This document shows positions 1 to 14,571 of a stretch of 64,000 nt of DNA, piece after piece. The notes beneath the pieces are model-generated. The model searched no databases, had not been told where the DNA came from, and saw only the letters and a program-made list of their open reading frames with translations. The stretch is from Gadus chalcogrammus (Eukaryota > Chordata > Actinopteri > Gadiformes > Gadidae). Numbering within the stretch: position 1 is the first letter of the stretch; each line of letters starts with the position of its first letter. Made by a program: the position numbers and the translations under genes. The DNA lies in NCBI RefSeq assembly GCF_026213295.1, contig NC_079414.1, positions 18,942,161 to 19,006,160 on the forward strand. The letters run 5' to 3'.

Positions 1-274
1 ATATTTATTATAATATTGTAACCCTAAACCTTGTGTGTCAATCACAGTGATACATAATGAGGTAATAAACACACAATTTTGGCTCTGTACTATTCATGAT
101 CCTGTGTGTTATTCTGTAGAACAGATCATCCATGAAGTGGATCTAATATGTTCGGATCACCGGTTAATCGTAGTTCGCCCTTGCTTTGCGAATCCCTCGA
201 GAGCGGCAACTGGGCTGTTCAGTAAGATCCCGAGCATAATTCCTGAACAGTTAGTTTATTTTTAAAACCTTACT

Positions 275-548
275 TAAAGGTGACATATTATACCACCAGG
301 TGTGGGGGGGTTTAGCCCTTAAAAGCTGTTTTGAAAATCCGCCTCTTCTGAAATCACCAGTGGGCGTGTCCACGTAGATGTAGGACGGATAGATTGCTAC
401 ACTCCAACAGGGTGGGCTGGTAGACTGATCTATCCAGCACACATCTAGGTGGACACGCCCTCTTGTGATGTCAGAAGAGGCCGATTTTCAAAACGGCTTG
501 TAACGGCTAATCACACTCACACCTGGTGGTTGGATGTGTCACCTTGAA
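275..548. mobile_element. MITE-like element, copy 1
   Basis: Long imperfect terminal inverted repeats. The outer ends aaggtgacat and its complement gtcacctt are followed by caccaggtgtg / cacacctggtg, then by tttgaaaatc, cctcttctga and gggcgtgtccac on both arms in inverse order. Ends resemble TTAA/TGAA, which may be the target site. No coding capacity. A diverged second copy is at 43567-43799, which shows that it is a dispersed family. Confidence 0.8.
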
Positions 549-1978
<1,430 letters not shown>

Positions 1979-2780
1979 CTGGTTTAAGCAGCCTCACATG
2001 GCCGAGAGTCAGACTGATTGGACTCTGGGGCTGGGGGAGGCTATACTCCTGTTGCACATGGAGTAATCAATGTGCACAGGTTAAACCAGCCGTCACCACC
2101 ACACAAACTCTCCGGAATGGCAACATGGAGCACCATCGTCATGTGTCGTTGCCTGCGAACCTCACCGTGTCGCATGGACCCTCCCCCTCCATCCTGGAGA
2201 CCGGAGGCCTGGGCTGCTGACTGGACATGGACATGGCATGGTCTACTATGAGGCCCCCCCCTCTCCCTGGCGGACAGGACAGGGCCCATCTCCCTTTCAG
2301 AGCATGGGGCCTTGGGGTGCTGTGCTGGCCGCCGCCAGAGGGGAGGCTAGTGCCTGGGCTTCTGCAGGCTGGATGCAGGAGGGTTAGGGTCTGCTGTGCT
2401 GCCTCCCCCCCCCCCCCCCCCCCCCCCCTCCTCTTCTGGGGTCCAGTGCGTACTCCGAAAGCCCCCCTGAGTTCTCAGTGGTTTGGGCAGCAGTGTAGCG
2501 AAACGCCACTGAGGTGGCTGCCACCCTCCACCTTGGTGACTTTTAGTGGGCTCCTACAGACAAGGACGCATGTTAGTGATGTTTCAAACCAGTTTATTGT
2601 AAGGGTTGCAGACAATGGTGCTACATGTTGCCATGCAAGAGATCTCCCCGAGTGAGTGGTGGTGATGGCTGGTTTTCCCTATAACACATTCATTGCGCGA
2701 TACGCAACAGTTGTGCAGCCTCGTCCAGCCCCCAGAGTCCAATCTGTCTGACTCTGGCCAGGTAAGGCTGCTTAAACCAA
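1979..2780. mobile_element. foldback structure with ~160-175 bp inverted arms
   Basis: The arm at about 1980-2140 aligns with the reverse complement of about 2607-2780. Shared blocks in the same order: ggtttaagcagcc, gagtcaga, attggactctgg, ctgttgc, caatg, aaccagcc, tcaccaccac, atggcaacat and agcaccat. The ~470-bp middle is GC-rich with a 23-C run. It could be a foldback transposon or two inverted copies of one repeat. No transposase seen. Confidence 0.75.
2405..2427. repeat. poly-C tract (23 C)
   Basis: Homopolymer run inside the foldback structure; the minus strand is poly-G and could form a G-quadruplex. Confidence 0.95.
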
Positions 2781-4371
<1,591 letters not shown>

Positions 4372-4518
4372 ACTTGACTTCTCTGCATCCGTTTCATCAT
4401 GCAGTTAATAGGGTCAGGTTTGTTGCCGTCTCCAAAACACTGTGCTGCAGTTTTCTACCCCTGTTATAAAATGCTGTAATATTCTCGCTCTCCCGTCTCT
4501 ATCTACCCTTTCCTCCAG

Positions 4519-5064
4519 GGACCTGGTGTTTCTCCAGAGGCCCTGGTCTTACACAGTGTCGGAAACGCTGAAGAATGAGGAAGAAAGAAAGGGGACACTT
4601 GTCCAATCGGAGATGCAGATGGCCACAGAGGACATGAGCAACAGCCAATCTGGCACCAGGAAGAGGAAAGTCCAACCTGCCAGTATATACAAGACAAATC
4701 AAATGTGACCCTCCTATAATTAAACCATAGCAAGGTTCCCCCAAACACAAGCTCACTGCCAATGAGGGACCCAATCCCTGTCCATGTCCATTTTGCCTTT
4801 GATCCACCTTATTGTTCCGACCAGAGACAGATAAACAGCAGTTGCAATACAATAAAGATCTCAGCATACTAGGAAGGCCAGGCACAGTGAAGCTGTATAA
4901 CAGAGCTGTGCGCTGCTCGGCTCCAACGCAGTTTCAACGAGCAGGCCCTAGCAACAGGAGCTACCCTATATATACAACCCGCCCCTGAGCCCTCTTCCTA
5001 GATGGGATCCACCTGCAACTACAGACCTTAGATATCAGACCTACCCCCCAGACGTCTCTCTGTA
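4519..5064 (+). other. probable 5' UTR / proximal upstream DNA of ELFN1
   Basis: A pyrimidine tract followed by CAG at 4497-4518 would make a good splice acceptor, so the first coding exon may begin as a 5' UTR at 4519. A TATATATA stretch near 4970 could instead be a core promoter element. Neither is proven; no coding sequence is recognised here. This is inference from position and signals only. Confidence 0.35.
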
Positions 5065-5318
5065 ATGGGTACCGCCAAGGCACTGCGGGCAGCCCAAGCG
5101 GCGGGTTCACCCCACCACAGATACTCTGCAGCTTCATCATCGGTGGTCCTGTCTGCCGCCGGCACCTTCCTCTATTGGCTCAGCTTGCTGTCAATCATGC
5201 GGTTGCCGACGGCATCGGCGGACTGCTGGCTGATCGAGGGGGAGAAGGGCTTTGTGTGGCTGGCCATCTGCAGTATGAACCAGCCCCCCTACGAGGCCAT
5301 TCCCCCGCACATTAACAG
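5065..5318 (+). CDS. elfn1: ELFN1 coding exon 1 (signal peptide and LRRNT)
   Basis: ATG at 5065, 84 codons plus two bases, donor AACAG|gtaaat. Encodes the signal segment and the mature start DCWLIEGEKGFVWLAICS, a hallmark of ELFN1/2. An alternative ATG at codon 45 would delete the signal peptide and is rejected. Confidence 0.9.
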
Positions 5319-8077
5319 GTAAATATAACCCGAAACGGGAGCTTTTTACAGTCAAATTCTTAGCAGTGTGACCCTGGATGGTGATCCCACCTTCTAAAAC
5401 CTTTCACCTCCCTTTCAAATGTCAACAGCACCATTGTGGATCTGAGGCTGAACGAGAACAAGATCCGGTCGGTCCACTACTCCTCTCTGAGCCGCTTTGG
5501 GAACCTAACCTACCTGAACCTGACCAAGAACGACATCAGCTATGTGGAGGACGGAGCATTCTCGGCACAATTCAACCTGCAGGTCAGTGACTGGATGAGC
5601 TCAGAAATGCACACATGCACTTGATGTGAAAAATAAACATGTATATGTGGAAATATATGCAAAGCCCCACACACACACACACACACACACACAGCAATAT
5701 CTTGTCAGAATGCACCCACTAAGGACCATTTTCGCAAATTCCGAATAGAGCAGGGCAATGAGGAGCTGGCATCGGTACACATCTACTGCCTGCAAGTACT
5801 GGAACTCGGCCAGAATTGGAAATTGTGAACAACAAACATCCGAGTCGGAGTATAGCCGCCGAGGCTTAGATCAGCATGTGAAACATGGAGGATTGCGCGC
5901 GAGTGTTTCTGTTTGTGAATGTTACACCTGCTTAACGCTGGTAAAGGCTGATGCAGGCTGATGCAGGGTGATGTTGGCTAGCTCCTGGAGGATTACAATA
6001 ATCCCACTTGTCTTTGTGCTCACAGGTCCTCCAGATGGGCTTTAACAAGTTGAGGAATCTGACGGAGGGGATGCTACGTGGCCTGGGGAAGCTGCAGTAC
6101 CTCTACCTGCAGGCCAACCTCATCGAGAGCGTCAGCCCAAACACCTTCTGGGAGTGTGTCAACATAGAGAACATAGACCTCTCCATGAATAGGTACTGGC
6201 ATGGCAGCATGTGTGAAGCATGTGTGTGATGAGAAAACATAGAATCCTGAGAAAGAGAGGAACTGCATGTTTCTCCTCGGATTAGTTCACATTTCATTGA
6301 AATAGTTTTCATGACTACAACTCATCGGTGATTGTGGTTCATAGAGTTCAGAGCTGAAACCGTTCCCCTGGTTCCTCTTTGCAGGCTCCAGGTGCTGGAT
6401 GGCAGTTTGTTCTCGGGGCTCAGCAAGCTGACAACGTGTGAACTGTACACAAACCCCTTCAACTGCTCCTGTGAGCTGCTGGGCTTCCTTCGCTGGCTCT
6501 CCAACTTCCCCAACCGGACCAACGAGAGGATGGTGTGCGACTCCCCGGCGGGCTTCGCCGGCTACAACCTCCTCAGCCAGAACCCCCGCATGCCTGCCTA
6601 CCGAAACTCTCTGCACATGCTCAGTATCGTCTGCACGGACATCGACAGCAGCGTTACCCCTGACTTTGTGATCGACCAGTCCGACAGCAGTACCATGTCC
6701 CCTGACATCTTGACGCCGTGCGGATTGGAGGACTGCTACTCGGGCACCCCTCCGGACGACACCATCAGCCTGAGCCCCGTCCTGACCGAGTCCAACCCCG
6801 TCATGATACTCAAGCAGATCTTGCCTTTAGGCGCCGTGATCACAGTGCGAATCCCCCACCCCTACCGGAAGATGTACCTCCTGGTGCTGTACAACAACAG
6901 CTTCTTCACGGACATCCGCACACTGAAGAGCCAGAGGGAGGACATCGAACTGAAGAACCTGAAGCCCCACACGGACTACACGTACTGCGTGGCGTCCATA
7001 CGGAACTCGCTGCGCGTCAACCACACCTGCCTGACCATCCCCATCGGACGACGGATCGACCCCACCAGCCGAGCCAACCAGTCGTCGGCCACCCACTACA
7101 TCATGACCATCCTGGGCTGCCTGTTCGGCATGCTGCTCTTCCTGGGCCTGGTGGTGCACTGTCTGAGGAAGAAGAGGATGATGGAGGCCAAGGAGAGGAA
7201 GATGAACAGGATACAAAGGACCCTGATCGAGCTCAAATACGGCGGAGGTGGGGATATAGAAGGAGGGGGCGGAGGAGGGGGTCTTTCCCAGAAGCAGATG
7301 CTGGCGGGTGAGAGTCTCTCCAGGATGCCTTACATGCCCAAGGGAGGGGAGATAGATCCGTACAAGCTGCAGGAGGTGACCGAGACGCCGGTGCACAAGC
7401 CCACCAAGCTCAATTATATGGAGGTCAGGGGGTCTGGTGTGGAGCGGGAGAGGGAGAGGGAGCGGGAGAGGGAGAGAGAGCGGGAGAGAGAGCGAGAGAG
7501 AGACTCGCCGCAGGAAAACCCCCAGGGCTCCGTCGCCGAGATCTCCACCATCGCCAAAGAGGTGGACAAAGTGAACCAGATCATCAACAACTGCATCGAC
7601 GCCCTCAAGTCCGACTCCAGCCCCTACCAGCAGGCCATGAAGTCCCCCTCCACGGCGGGGGGGGGCTCCGTCTCCAACGCCGAGCCCCAGCTGGTGCTGC
7701 TCTCAGAGCAGGGGGCGGAGAGGGGGGAGCGCGGCGGCGGCGGCGGCGGCGGCGGGGAGTTCCTCTCCCCGGTCTACAAAGGGGGGAGAGGCGGTAAGGG
7801 AGAGGAGAGAGGCCGGGGCTACCACCAGTCGCTGCAGCGCCACCACAGCATGGAGGCCCCGGCCCCCTCCAAGCGGCCCAGCACCTCCTCCTCCCCGGGC
7901 TCCGCCCGCAGCCCGCGCTCCTTCCGCTCCGAGGGCGGCTACCACTCCTCCGAGACGCGCTACATCGAGAGGACCTCGCCCGGGGAGCGGGGGGGAGGTG
8001 AGCGGGGAGGAGGGGATCGAGGAGGAGGTGGGGATCGAGGAGGAGGGGATCGAGGAGGAGGAGGCGATCGAGGCGGA

Positions 8078-8118
<41 letters not shown>

Positions 8119-8650
8119 GGGGGACGGCGGCCGCACAGTGATCCCGGCGGCGGCCATCCTCCGGGCCGAGGCCCAGCGGATCCGCCAGTACAACGAGCAC
8201 CGCCACTCCTACCCCGGGTCCCAGCAGCACCTCCAGGAGCCGCAGCACCACCCGCAGGTCATGCAGGAGCTGCACCACCACACGGGGGGGCGGAACCCCG
8301 CCGTCCTGGACCCCCTCAGCCTCAGCAGGCAGGCCAAGCATCGGGATCAGCTGGCCTACGCCCAGCTGTCCCCCCACTACCCGCTCTCGCCCCAGTACCA
8401 CAACCTCAGCTACTGCTCCAGCCCCGAGGAAGACGAGGAGGAGGACGAGGGGCTCCTGTGCACCCCCACCCTGGGACTGTGGGAGCGCTTCAAGCTGCAC
8501 CGCAAGAGGCACCGGCAGGCCTCCATGGAGGAGGAGGGCTATGTGGCGGCGGGACACGCGCTGAGGCGGAAGGTGCAGTTCGCCAAGGACGAGGACCTGC
8601 ACGACATACTGGACTACTGGAAGGGTGTGTCCGCGCAGCAGAAAGCCTGA
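5065..8650 (+). CDS. elfn1: ELFN1: LRR and fibronectin III transmembrane synaptic protein (4 coding exons, complete)
   Basis: Seen: exons 5065-5318, 5429-5582, 6026-6192 and 6385-8650 join in frame (2841 nt, 946 residues plus TGA) with GT/AG borders. Order: hydrophobic signal segment about 27-52 ending ASA before DCWLIEG; LRRNT; five LRRs about 87-207; LRRCT about 213-276 with NPFNCSCELLGFLRWL; FN3-like domain about 330-410; membrane segment about 431-452; long cytoplasmic tail with the block KEVDKVNQIINNCIDALKS; C-terminus with KVQF (921-924) followed by AKDEDLHDILDYWKGVSAQQ. Known: ELFN1 acts postsynaptically, recruits group III metabotropic glutamate receptors in trans, and is a PP1 regulatory subunit (PPP1R28); KVQF fits the RVxF PP1-docking motif. 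The C-terminus is closer to ELFN1 than to ELFN2. Odd: the protein is longer than human ELFN1 (about 830 residues) because of an RE-dipeptide run and glycine tracts. Fish can carry two paralogues (a/b), which cannot be told apart here. The start at 5065 is chosen because it precedes the only signal-peptide-like segment. Confidence 0.95.
5429..5582 (+). CDS. elfn1: ELFN1 coding exon 2 (LRR1-LRR2)
   Basis: Acceptor gtcaacag at 5421-5428, donor CTGCAG|gtcagt. Encodes residues 85-136, including IVDLRLNENKIRSV and LTYLNLTKNDISYVEDGAF, two LRRs typical of ELFN1. Enters in phase 2 and leaves in phase 0. Confidence 0.93.
5583..6025 (+). other. elfn1: ELFN1 intron 2
   Basis: 443-bp intron with a (CA)n tract at 5668-5693; no other feature recognised. 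Bounded by gtcagt and cacag. Confidence 0.85.
6026..6192 (+). CDS. elfn1: ELFN1 coding exon 3 (LRR3-LRR5 start)
   Basis: Acceptor gctcacag at 6018-6025, donor AATAG|gtactg. Encodes residues 137-191, including NLTEGMLRGLGKLQYLYLQ and FWECVNIENIDLSMNR. Leaves in phase 2, splitting the Arg codon completed by the next exon. Confidence 0.93.
6385..8650 (+). CDS. elfn1: ELFN1 coding exon 4 (LRR5 end to stop)
   Basis: Acceptor ctttgcag at 6377-6384. A 2266-nt terminal coding exon with TGA at 8648-8650. Encodes LRRCT, FN3, membrane segment and the entire cytoplasmic tail. Low-complexity stretches inside it: an Arg-Glu run from about 7441 to 7503, a glycine tract about 7731-7757, Gly/Asp/Arg repeats about 7985-8065, and a GGC tract about 8073-8120. 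The reading frame survives all of them. Confidence 0.95.
7441..7503 (+). repeat. coding GA-rich repeat (Arg-Glu run in ELFN1)
   Basis: gag/cgg/aga codons alternate to give an uninterrupted Arg-Glu dipeptide run in the cytoplasmic tail. The DNA is a GAGNGN-type microsatellite kept in frame. Confidence 0.9.
8073..8120 (+). repeat. coding (GGC)n glycine tract in ELFN1
   Basis: Trinucleotide GGC repeat following GGA/GAT/CGA repeats; encodes poly-Gly. Trinucleotide unit length keeps frame. Confidence 0.9.
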
Positions 8651-10583
8651 GTCCAACCCCAGAATGGATAGCCGTTGAGAATTGGAAATTAGTAAATATA
8701 TATATATATACATATATATATCGGCGTACATTATTTTCTCGCTCACACACACACATACACATATGAAAAAAAGACATGTAGGTACGTAATTAACACATGT
8801 AGACGGCGCCTACAAGCGCCAGTTGTATACAGTACACACAAACACAAATACACACACACACACACACACACACATGCTACACAGCCAACACAACAAGCCT
8901 TTGCTTCTGAGAACATGGAACAAAGTAATATATTTACGATATTGAACGAGAAATCTGTTAACTTTATGACCCACTTATGAATTTTTTTTGTAATGTAATG
9001 AAAAGTATAGATCAGAATTATGTAGCTGTTTGTATTGTTACACTAGGGTTTTGAAGGGGAGAAGAAAAAAACGGAAAAACAAAACAAAACACCAACACCA
9101 ACATAAGCAGAAACAATAAGAGTTGCAGGCAACCTGTACCCGTAACACAACCTCCGGTTCTGGTCCCGCCTTGGAGATTGACGTGTGACAGAATAACGTC
9201 ACACTCTCATTGCTCCACTTTGAGGCAGGGAGGAACGGCTGCCATTTTAACTAGAGAACGGTGAATCAAAGTGGGGGTCGATTCTTCTTCTATATAACTC
9301 CATGCTAGTGCTGTGACATTACAAAAACCAGACATTTGTAAAGACCATGGATTGTAATTTTCTTAGGGGAGACATCGTGGGGGATACATTCAGGGGTTGG
9401 GTCCCCTGGGACGAGGAAGGTGGTGGTGATCCATAGCGAGAAAGCATCATGTGCCAAAACACTGAAGGGGGGGAAAAACAAAAGATTTACTGTGCTTCAA
9501 CACCCTCCTCCTCGTCACTGTTTTTCTAGAACGAACTATGAACAAAAAAAAAAACACACTGTAGAATGATATGTTGTTATTACTATTATAATAATTATGA
9601 TTACTATTCTTATTACAATCCTCATCCTTACTATTATGTTATTTGAATATGGCATGGCTCTGTCGTGTGACTGTGTTTTGACTGTTTTAATCCTCGGATG
9701 CCGAGGACGACATACACGCGAAACAGAGTCTGACGGACACCGGCGGACATTTTAGTTGTTTCTTTTCCTTTTCCAGCCAAGACGGAGTCGTTGTGTTCTG
9801 CTCTGAGCCCAGCAGACGCTACTTTCCATAGTCTTGTTGACAAAAAAAACAACAGAACTCCAAACTTTTGTTGTACCGCTTCCCATCTTCTGGCGTGGAA
9901 GTGCTGTACAGAAGACTGTCAGAGCAGTTCTATATATTTGCACCAGAGGGGACTCTTTTGTTTGTACAACGTGCTTTTGGAATCTTTCAGACTTTTCCGG
10001 TATACCCAACGTTAGTTTACCTGCTTAACTCACTGATAATTGTACGTTTTTGATTTTGAAAAACTCGATAATTGCGAGAAGAGAAAAAATAATTCTGATC
10101 CTCAAATGAATGTCTTCAACTCCTATGGGGGGGCAACATATCTGCACTCTTCGAAATCAGAAAACGTCTTAACAAGAGAAAAAAGCCTAAAACTCATTTC
10201 CGAATACACTGTAGCTTCACTGTGCTTTACCCACAGTCCCCCATTCTCTCTCTCCTCACATCTCCCACCGTAACCGCGTCTTTTGGATTCCTCTGGTGCC
10301 ACTGTGCAAGGTCCACCTTGATAACTCACAGAGTATTTGAAAGGGTTTTTTAAATACGTTTAATAACAGACCTCGTCTCCTCCACATAAGTTCATTTTGC
10401 CAAAACAAACGACTATTTGCACAAGATGAATCATTGCCATTGGCTAACTGCTAACTCTCTTCTCTCCTCCAATCATTTCTAAGACCAAAGTACTGTGGTA
10501 GTGGATTCCCTCTCGTGTCCCCCAGACCGGCCCACACTATTTATACACCCTCACCCCCCTGCGTAACTACTCTAAAACCCTAG

Positions 10584-10614
10584 CACACACACACACACAC
10601 AGACACACACACAG

Positions 10615-10671
<57 letters not shown>

Positions 10672-10680
10672 TACACACAC
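10584..10680. repeat. (CA)n microsatellite
   Basis: CA repeat with AGA and GATA interruptions, just before the presumed ELFN1 polyadenylation signal. Confidence 0.95.
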
Positions 10681-10708
10681 GTAGGCTAAATGAATGTATT
10701 CTTTGTGT

Positions 10709-10714
10709 AATAAA
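10709..10714 (+). terminator. elfn1: polyadenylation signal AATAAA, ELFN1 side
   Basis: AATAAA about 2.06 kb after the ELFN1 stop, followed within about 50 nt by GT-rich sequence. It is the clearest plus-strand signal I noticed downstream of the gene. Use is inferred. Confidence 0.45.
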
Positions 10715-11790
10715 ACGTTATCAGCTGGAACTTTATTTCTGATGTAAAAGCTGTATTTAACTCAGTGTCTTGATACGTTCAGAGGATTACTTGCTATTTG
10801 GTTATCTGGTAAGAGGAACACTTCTGCTTCACGGACAACTTAAAAATCTCCAAAATTCTGGCCCCGGACACCTGGTCTCCTGTCTCAGTATAAGTAGCTT
10901 TGATTTCCACTCTATTATTAACTTATTCAGATCACGCAGAAAGTGAATATGGTCGGACTAGACATGGTTGCAGTAAAACAGCTGCAGGTGAATTCTAATT
11001 GAACACAAGCAAATAATGTGGATCCTGCAGTATCCAGCAGGTTTGAACTGTGAAGGACCCTAACAGGAGCTAGAGAGACATGATTAACACCACAATCTTA
11101 TCCCTATCGGCAATGCTCTTCAAAGAGAGGCTTACAGGGACGGGAGACTCAAACATTTCAATTGAACCAATACAAAAAAAAAATATACATGCTGTTCATT
11201 TTGTAAAAAAGAAAAACTGCTAAAAATCGAATTATAGCAGAGTTCAAAGGGGGATGTGTTCTAGTACATTTCAACTCGATAACTTTTTTCAATCTTACAA
11301 AGTATTACACATTGCAAGTGTCAATAGATGAAATGGCGTTTCCTTCGCAGGGTTGACCCAAGAGCTAATGTTATAAGGAGTAGATATATAAATAAAATAT
11401 AAAAACGTCTATATGAGCTGGTGTACCAGCAAAAGGGTTATATTGGTGAATTCAAACACTGTATAAAACATTTTATAATAATCTGCTACTGAGTTCCGAA
11501 TGCTCAAGACTCATTGAAGCCAGTTAAAGCCATAATCACGGGTTAGTAAAACCAGCACAGCTGCATCTAGCACCGCTAAAAAGCTTGTAAAAGTGTGTGA
11601 AAACCATTAACATTTGTATTTCACACACACACACACACACAAACCTGTGCATGTTTGTGTGTATGCGTGCGCGTATTTGTGTGGGTGTGTGGGTGTCTGG
11701 ATGTGTGTGCGTGTGCGTGTGCGTGTGCGTGAAATGTGTGTGGATCCTACATTTGAGAGCAGAGGTTGTGCTTCCAACCTGGGTCCCAAA

Positions 11791-12006
11791 GCTAAACCTT
11801 CATTTAGAAGCAACCTTGGTCTATAGGCTATCCCTTCATTTAGAATAAATGTTGCTCTATAGGCTTAACCTTCCTTTAGAAGCAACATTGGTCTTAAGGC
11901 TAAAACTTAATCTAGAAGCAACTTCGGTCTAAAGGCTAAACCTTCATTTAGAAGTAACCTGGATCTATAGGCTAACTCTTTATTTAGAAGCTAGGCTTGG
12001 TTTTTT
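11791..12006. repeat. 36-bp minisatellite, six units
   Basis: Units start at 11791, 11827, 11863, 11899, 11935 and 11971, each 36 bp, built on gctaaaccttcatttagaag followed by caaccttggtctatag. A degraded unit may precede it at 11755. Each unit contains stops, so it is non-coding. Confidence 0.92.
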
Positions 12007-13726
12007 CAATTATGTCCTGGATTGTGGCTTTAACTCAAACAACAGCCTTAAAAGAAAAGAATAAAAAAAACACATTTGATTTTGTTTTAATCTTTTCCAA
12101 CTTGAGCATTGCTTTGAAATCAAGGTAAATTCTCCTGATTTCTTTACTCCTACTTTCCTGTCTGCGTTTTGTTTACATTTCTTTTCAACTGCTTGATCCT
12201 AAAGCATCACTCAAGCTTTCTTTGAATAACAGTAATGTCGATGTAGCGATGTATTAAACTACTCATTTTGTTTTTGGGGTTATGTTCTTGTGGTTTATTA
12301 TATCCTTTTCATTTATGGAACAGTGGCCTGTATTTACCATGTATCTGAGTAGCAGTGCTACAGTCTAGAAACCCGACAGTAATAAAGAGAAAAGGGAATC
12401 GGTCAACACTGACCCTTCGTCCACACTGCTGGTCTTTGAGGTTGTGATGGGGAGTTGTGTTGTAGCAGGGAGGGAAAAAAAGACTAATAAGTATACATTT
12501 ATACATATATATATATATTAATACAAAGTAGAGGTACCAGAGAGTGGAAAGTAGAGTTGCTGCGAGGAGTAAAAGCAGGGACGTTTTTTCCTGCTGTTTT
12601 ATTGAATGGGAATTTATTGAGAGAGTGAGGGGAGCGGGAGAAGTGTGAACAGAGTGAAGAAATGTGAGGGTGGAGGGGTGGAGGGATGGAGAGAGAAAGA
12701 GGGAGATACTGAGGTGAAAAAGACATGGAATCTAAGGATCAGTGTTGGGGTCTTTTTTTTATTTATTTTTTCTTGTCGGAAATTAAATGAGCACAATAAA
12801 AATAAATAGCCTTTTTCTTCCTTGCGTCTCATTTTGTGGATAAACCGACCCTGGTCTGGCTGTTTGGCAGGCTCTGAGTACATTCCCCGCAGATGAGATG
12901 AGCAGTCGTCACAAGGTCTCCTGGACAACAACGGTGTGAATGCACCTTGATATGACACAGAATCCACAACATTTCTGGAATTTTTGAAAGTATTTCGAAC
13001 ATACCAGAAGTGTATTTTTGTACGAAACAATCGAGATGAGCGAATGCCTTATTGAGTCGCTCGCTATCATCTACTCTTGACGCAACTCATACTAAAGACA
13101 ATGCACAAACATTAAGCTGGACAACACAAATGCACAAAACCGCAAAATGCATCTGAACGGGTTCCAAACCAAATGCTTCCTATAAGAACAAATGTACGGT
13201 ATATTAAAAAAAGCAAGAAAAAACAAACAAAACATTTTTGTGTGTTTTGTGGAGTGAACATTTGGGGAATATCTTGGATGTCACGCTAGCCGGTTTCATT
13301 TCTTATCTGGCGTGTCGGTGGTTCTGCTGGGCTTGCGGGGTCAGCATTGTGGCCTTTCAATCACACCGGAGCCTGAACGCGTTCAGGCACATGTTCTCTC
13401 CGGGACTTTTCAAGGGTTTCTTTTTAGATTTTGAATGTGGTCAGTCGATATCGTTTTTCAATCTCCTGTCTGCCTGTCTCTCACACTTCTTGCTCTACCC
13501 TGGAGCAAAGTTAAGCTTTGGAGTCTTGTCTCCATGGTTACATCATTCAAGCTGTTGCTTTCCGTCCTATCTGATAACCCCCCCCCCCTCATCTCCTTTC
13601 TCATTCCCTCTATTCGCTTGTCCCTGTTTCCTCTACCTTTCACTCCCCCACTCTTCACCAAGAACCACAAATTGCCGTCGTGTAATATTAGCAATGATTG
13701 TTGGGGAATACGAGTATGTGGTTCTT

Positions 13727-13848
<122 letters not shown>

Positions 13849-14095
13849 CAGAAGCCAATCAGACCACTGCAGTTACCATGAACAATACGCGCTTTTATCT
13901 TGTTAACTCCAACATCAAAAAGCCCTTCCTTTTTTTTTTAAGCCTTTCATTGACATTCAGAAAACAAATCCAGTGATTATCTCGTGATATTTCCAGCGCT
14001 GGCCGATGCGGTCTTTGTCGAGGTTGTCCACGCAAGACAGTTTAATAAAGAACAGCCGCTGACAGACTTCAGCTTCAACTCTCAATCTCCCCCCT

Positions 14096-14198
<103 letters not shown>

Positions 14199-14362
14199 CC
14201 AGGGAGCTAAGGAAAAGGGCAGCCACAACAAACTAATGGTTTTTATGGGCTCCTCACGCTGGAAGCGCAGCCCAAGTAGAAGAGTCAAGTTGTGGGGTTT
14301 GCTTGGCTTGAGCAGTGCCCTTTCTGGATGTGGCCTTATCAAAGCCTGTCCGACGTGCACCG

Positions 14363-14571
<209 letters not shown>

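Larger units (their letters stand above)
8651..10735 (+). other. elfn1: ELFN1 3' UTR (probable)
   Basis: Non-coding DNA directly after the ELFN1 stop. It holds a short TA tract (8695-8721), a CA tract (8851-8874), A-rich runs and T-rich segments. It ends with a CA repeat at 10584-10680 and a canonical AATAAA at 10709-10714. The end point is inferred from that polyadenylation signal; no open frame of note lies here. Confidence 0.55.

Noticed and set aside
4960..4978. TATA-like stretch as the ELFN1 promoter
   Set aside because: Only a TATATATA run with no other core signal; the gene may start at an upstream 5' UTR exon, so it is mentioned but not called.
6718..7311. 197-codon plus-strand frame in another frame of the ELFN1 exon
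   Set aside because: Overlaps the conserved FN3 and membrane segment of ELFN1, which is the true frame.
7703..8752. 349-codon minus-strand frame antisense to ELFN1
   Set aside because: A shadow of the GC-rich ELFN1 exon; low-complexity Ala/Ser/Pro content and no family resemblance.
11791..12006. Regular 36-bp spacing, suggesting a CRISPR array
   Set aside because: Units are contiguous with no unique spacers, and the genome is vertebrate; it is a minisatellite.
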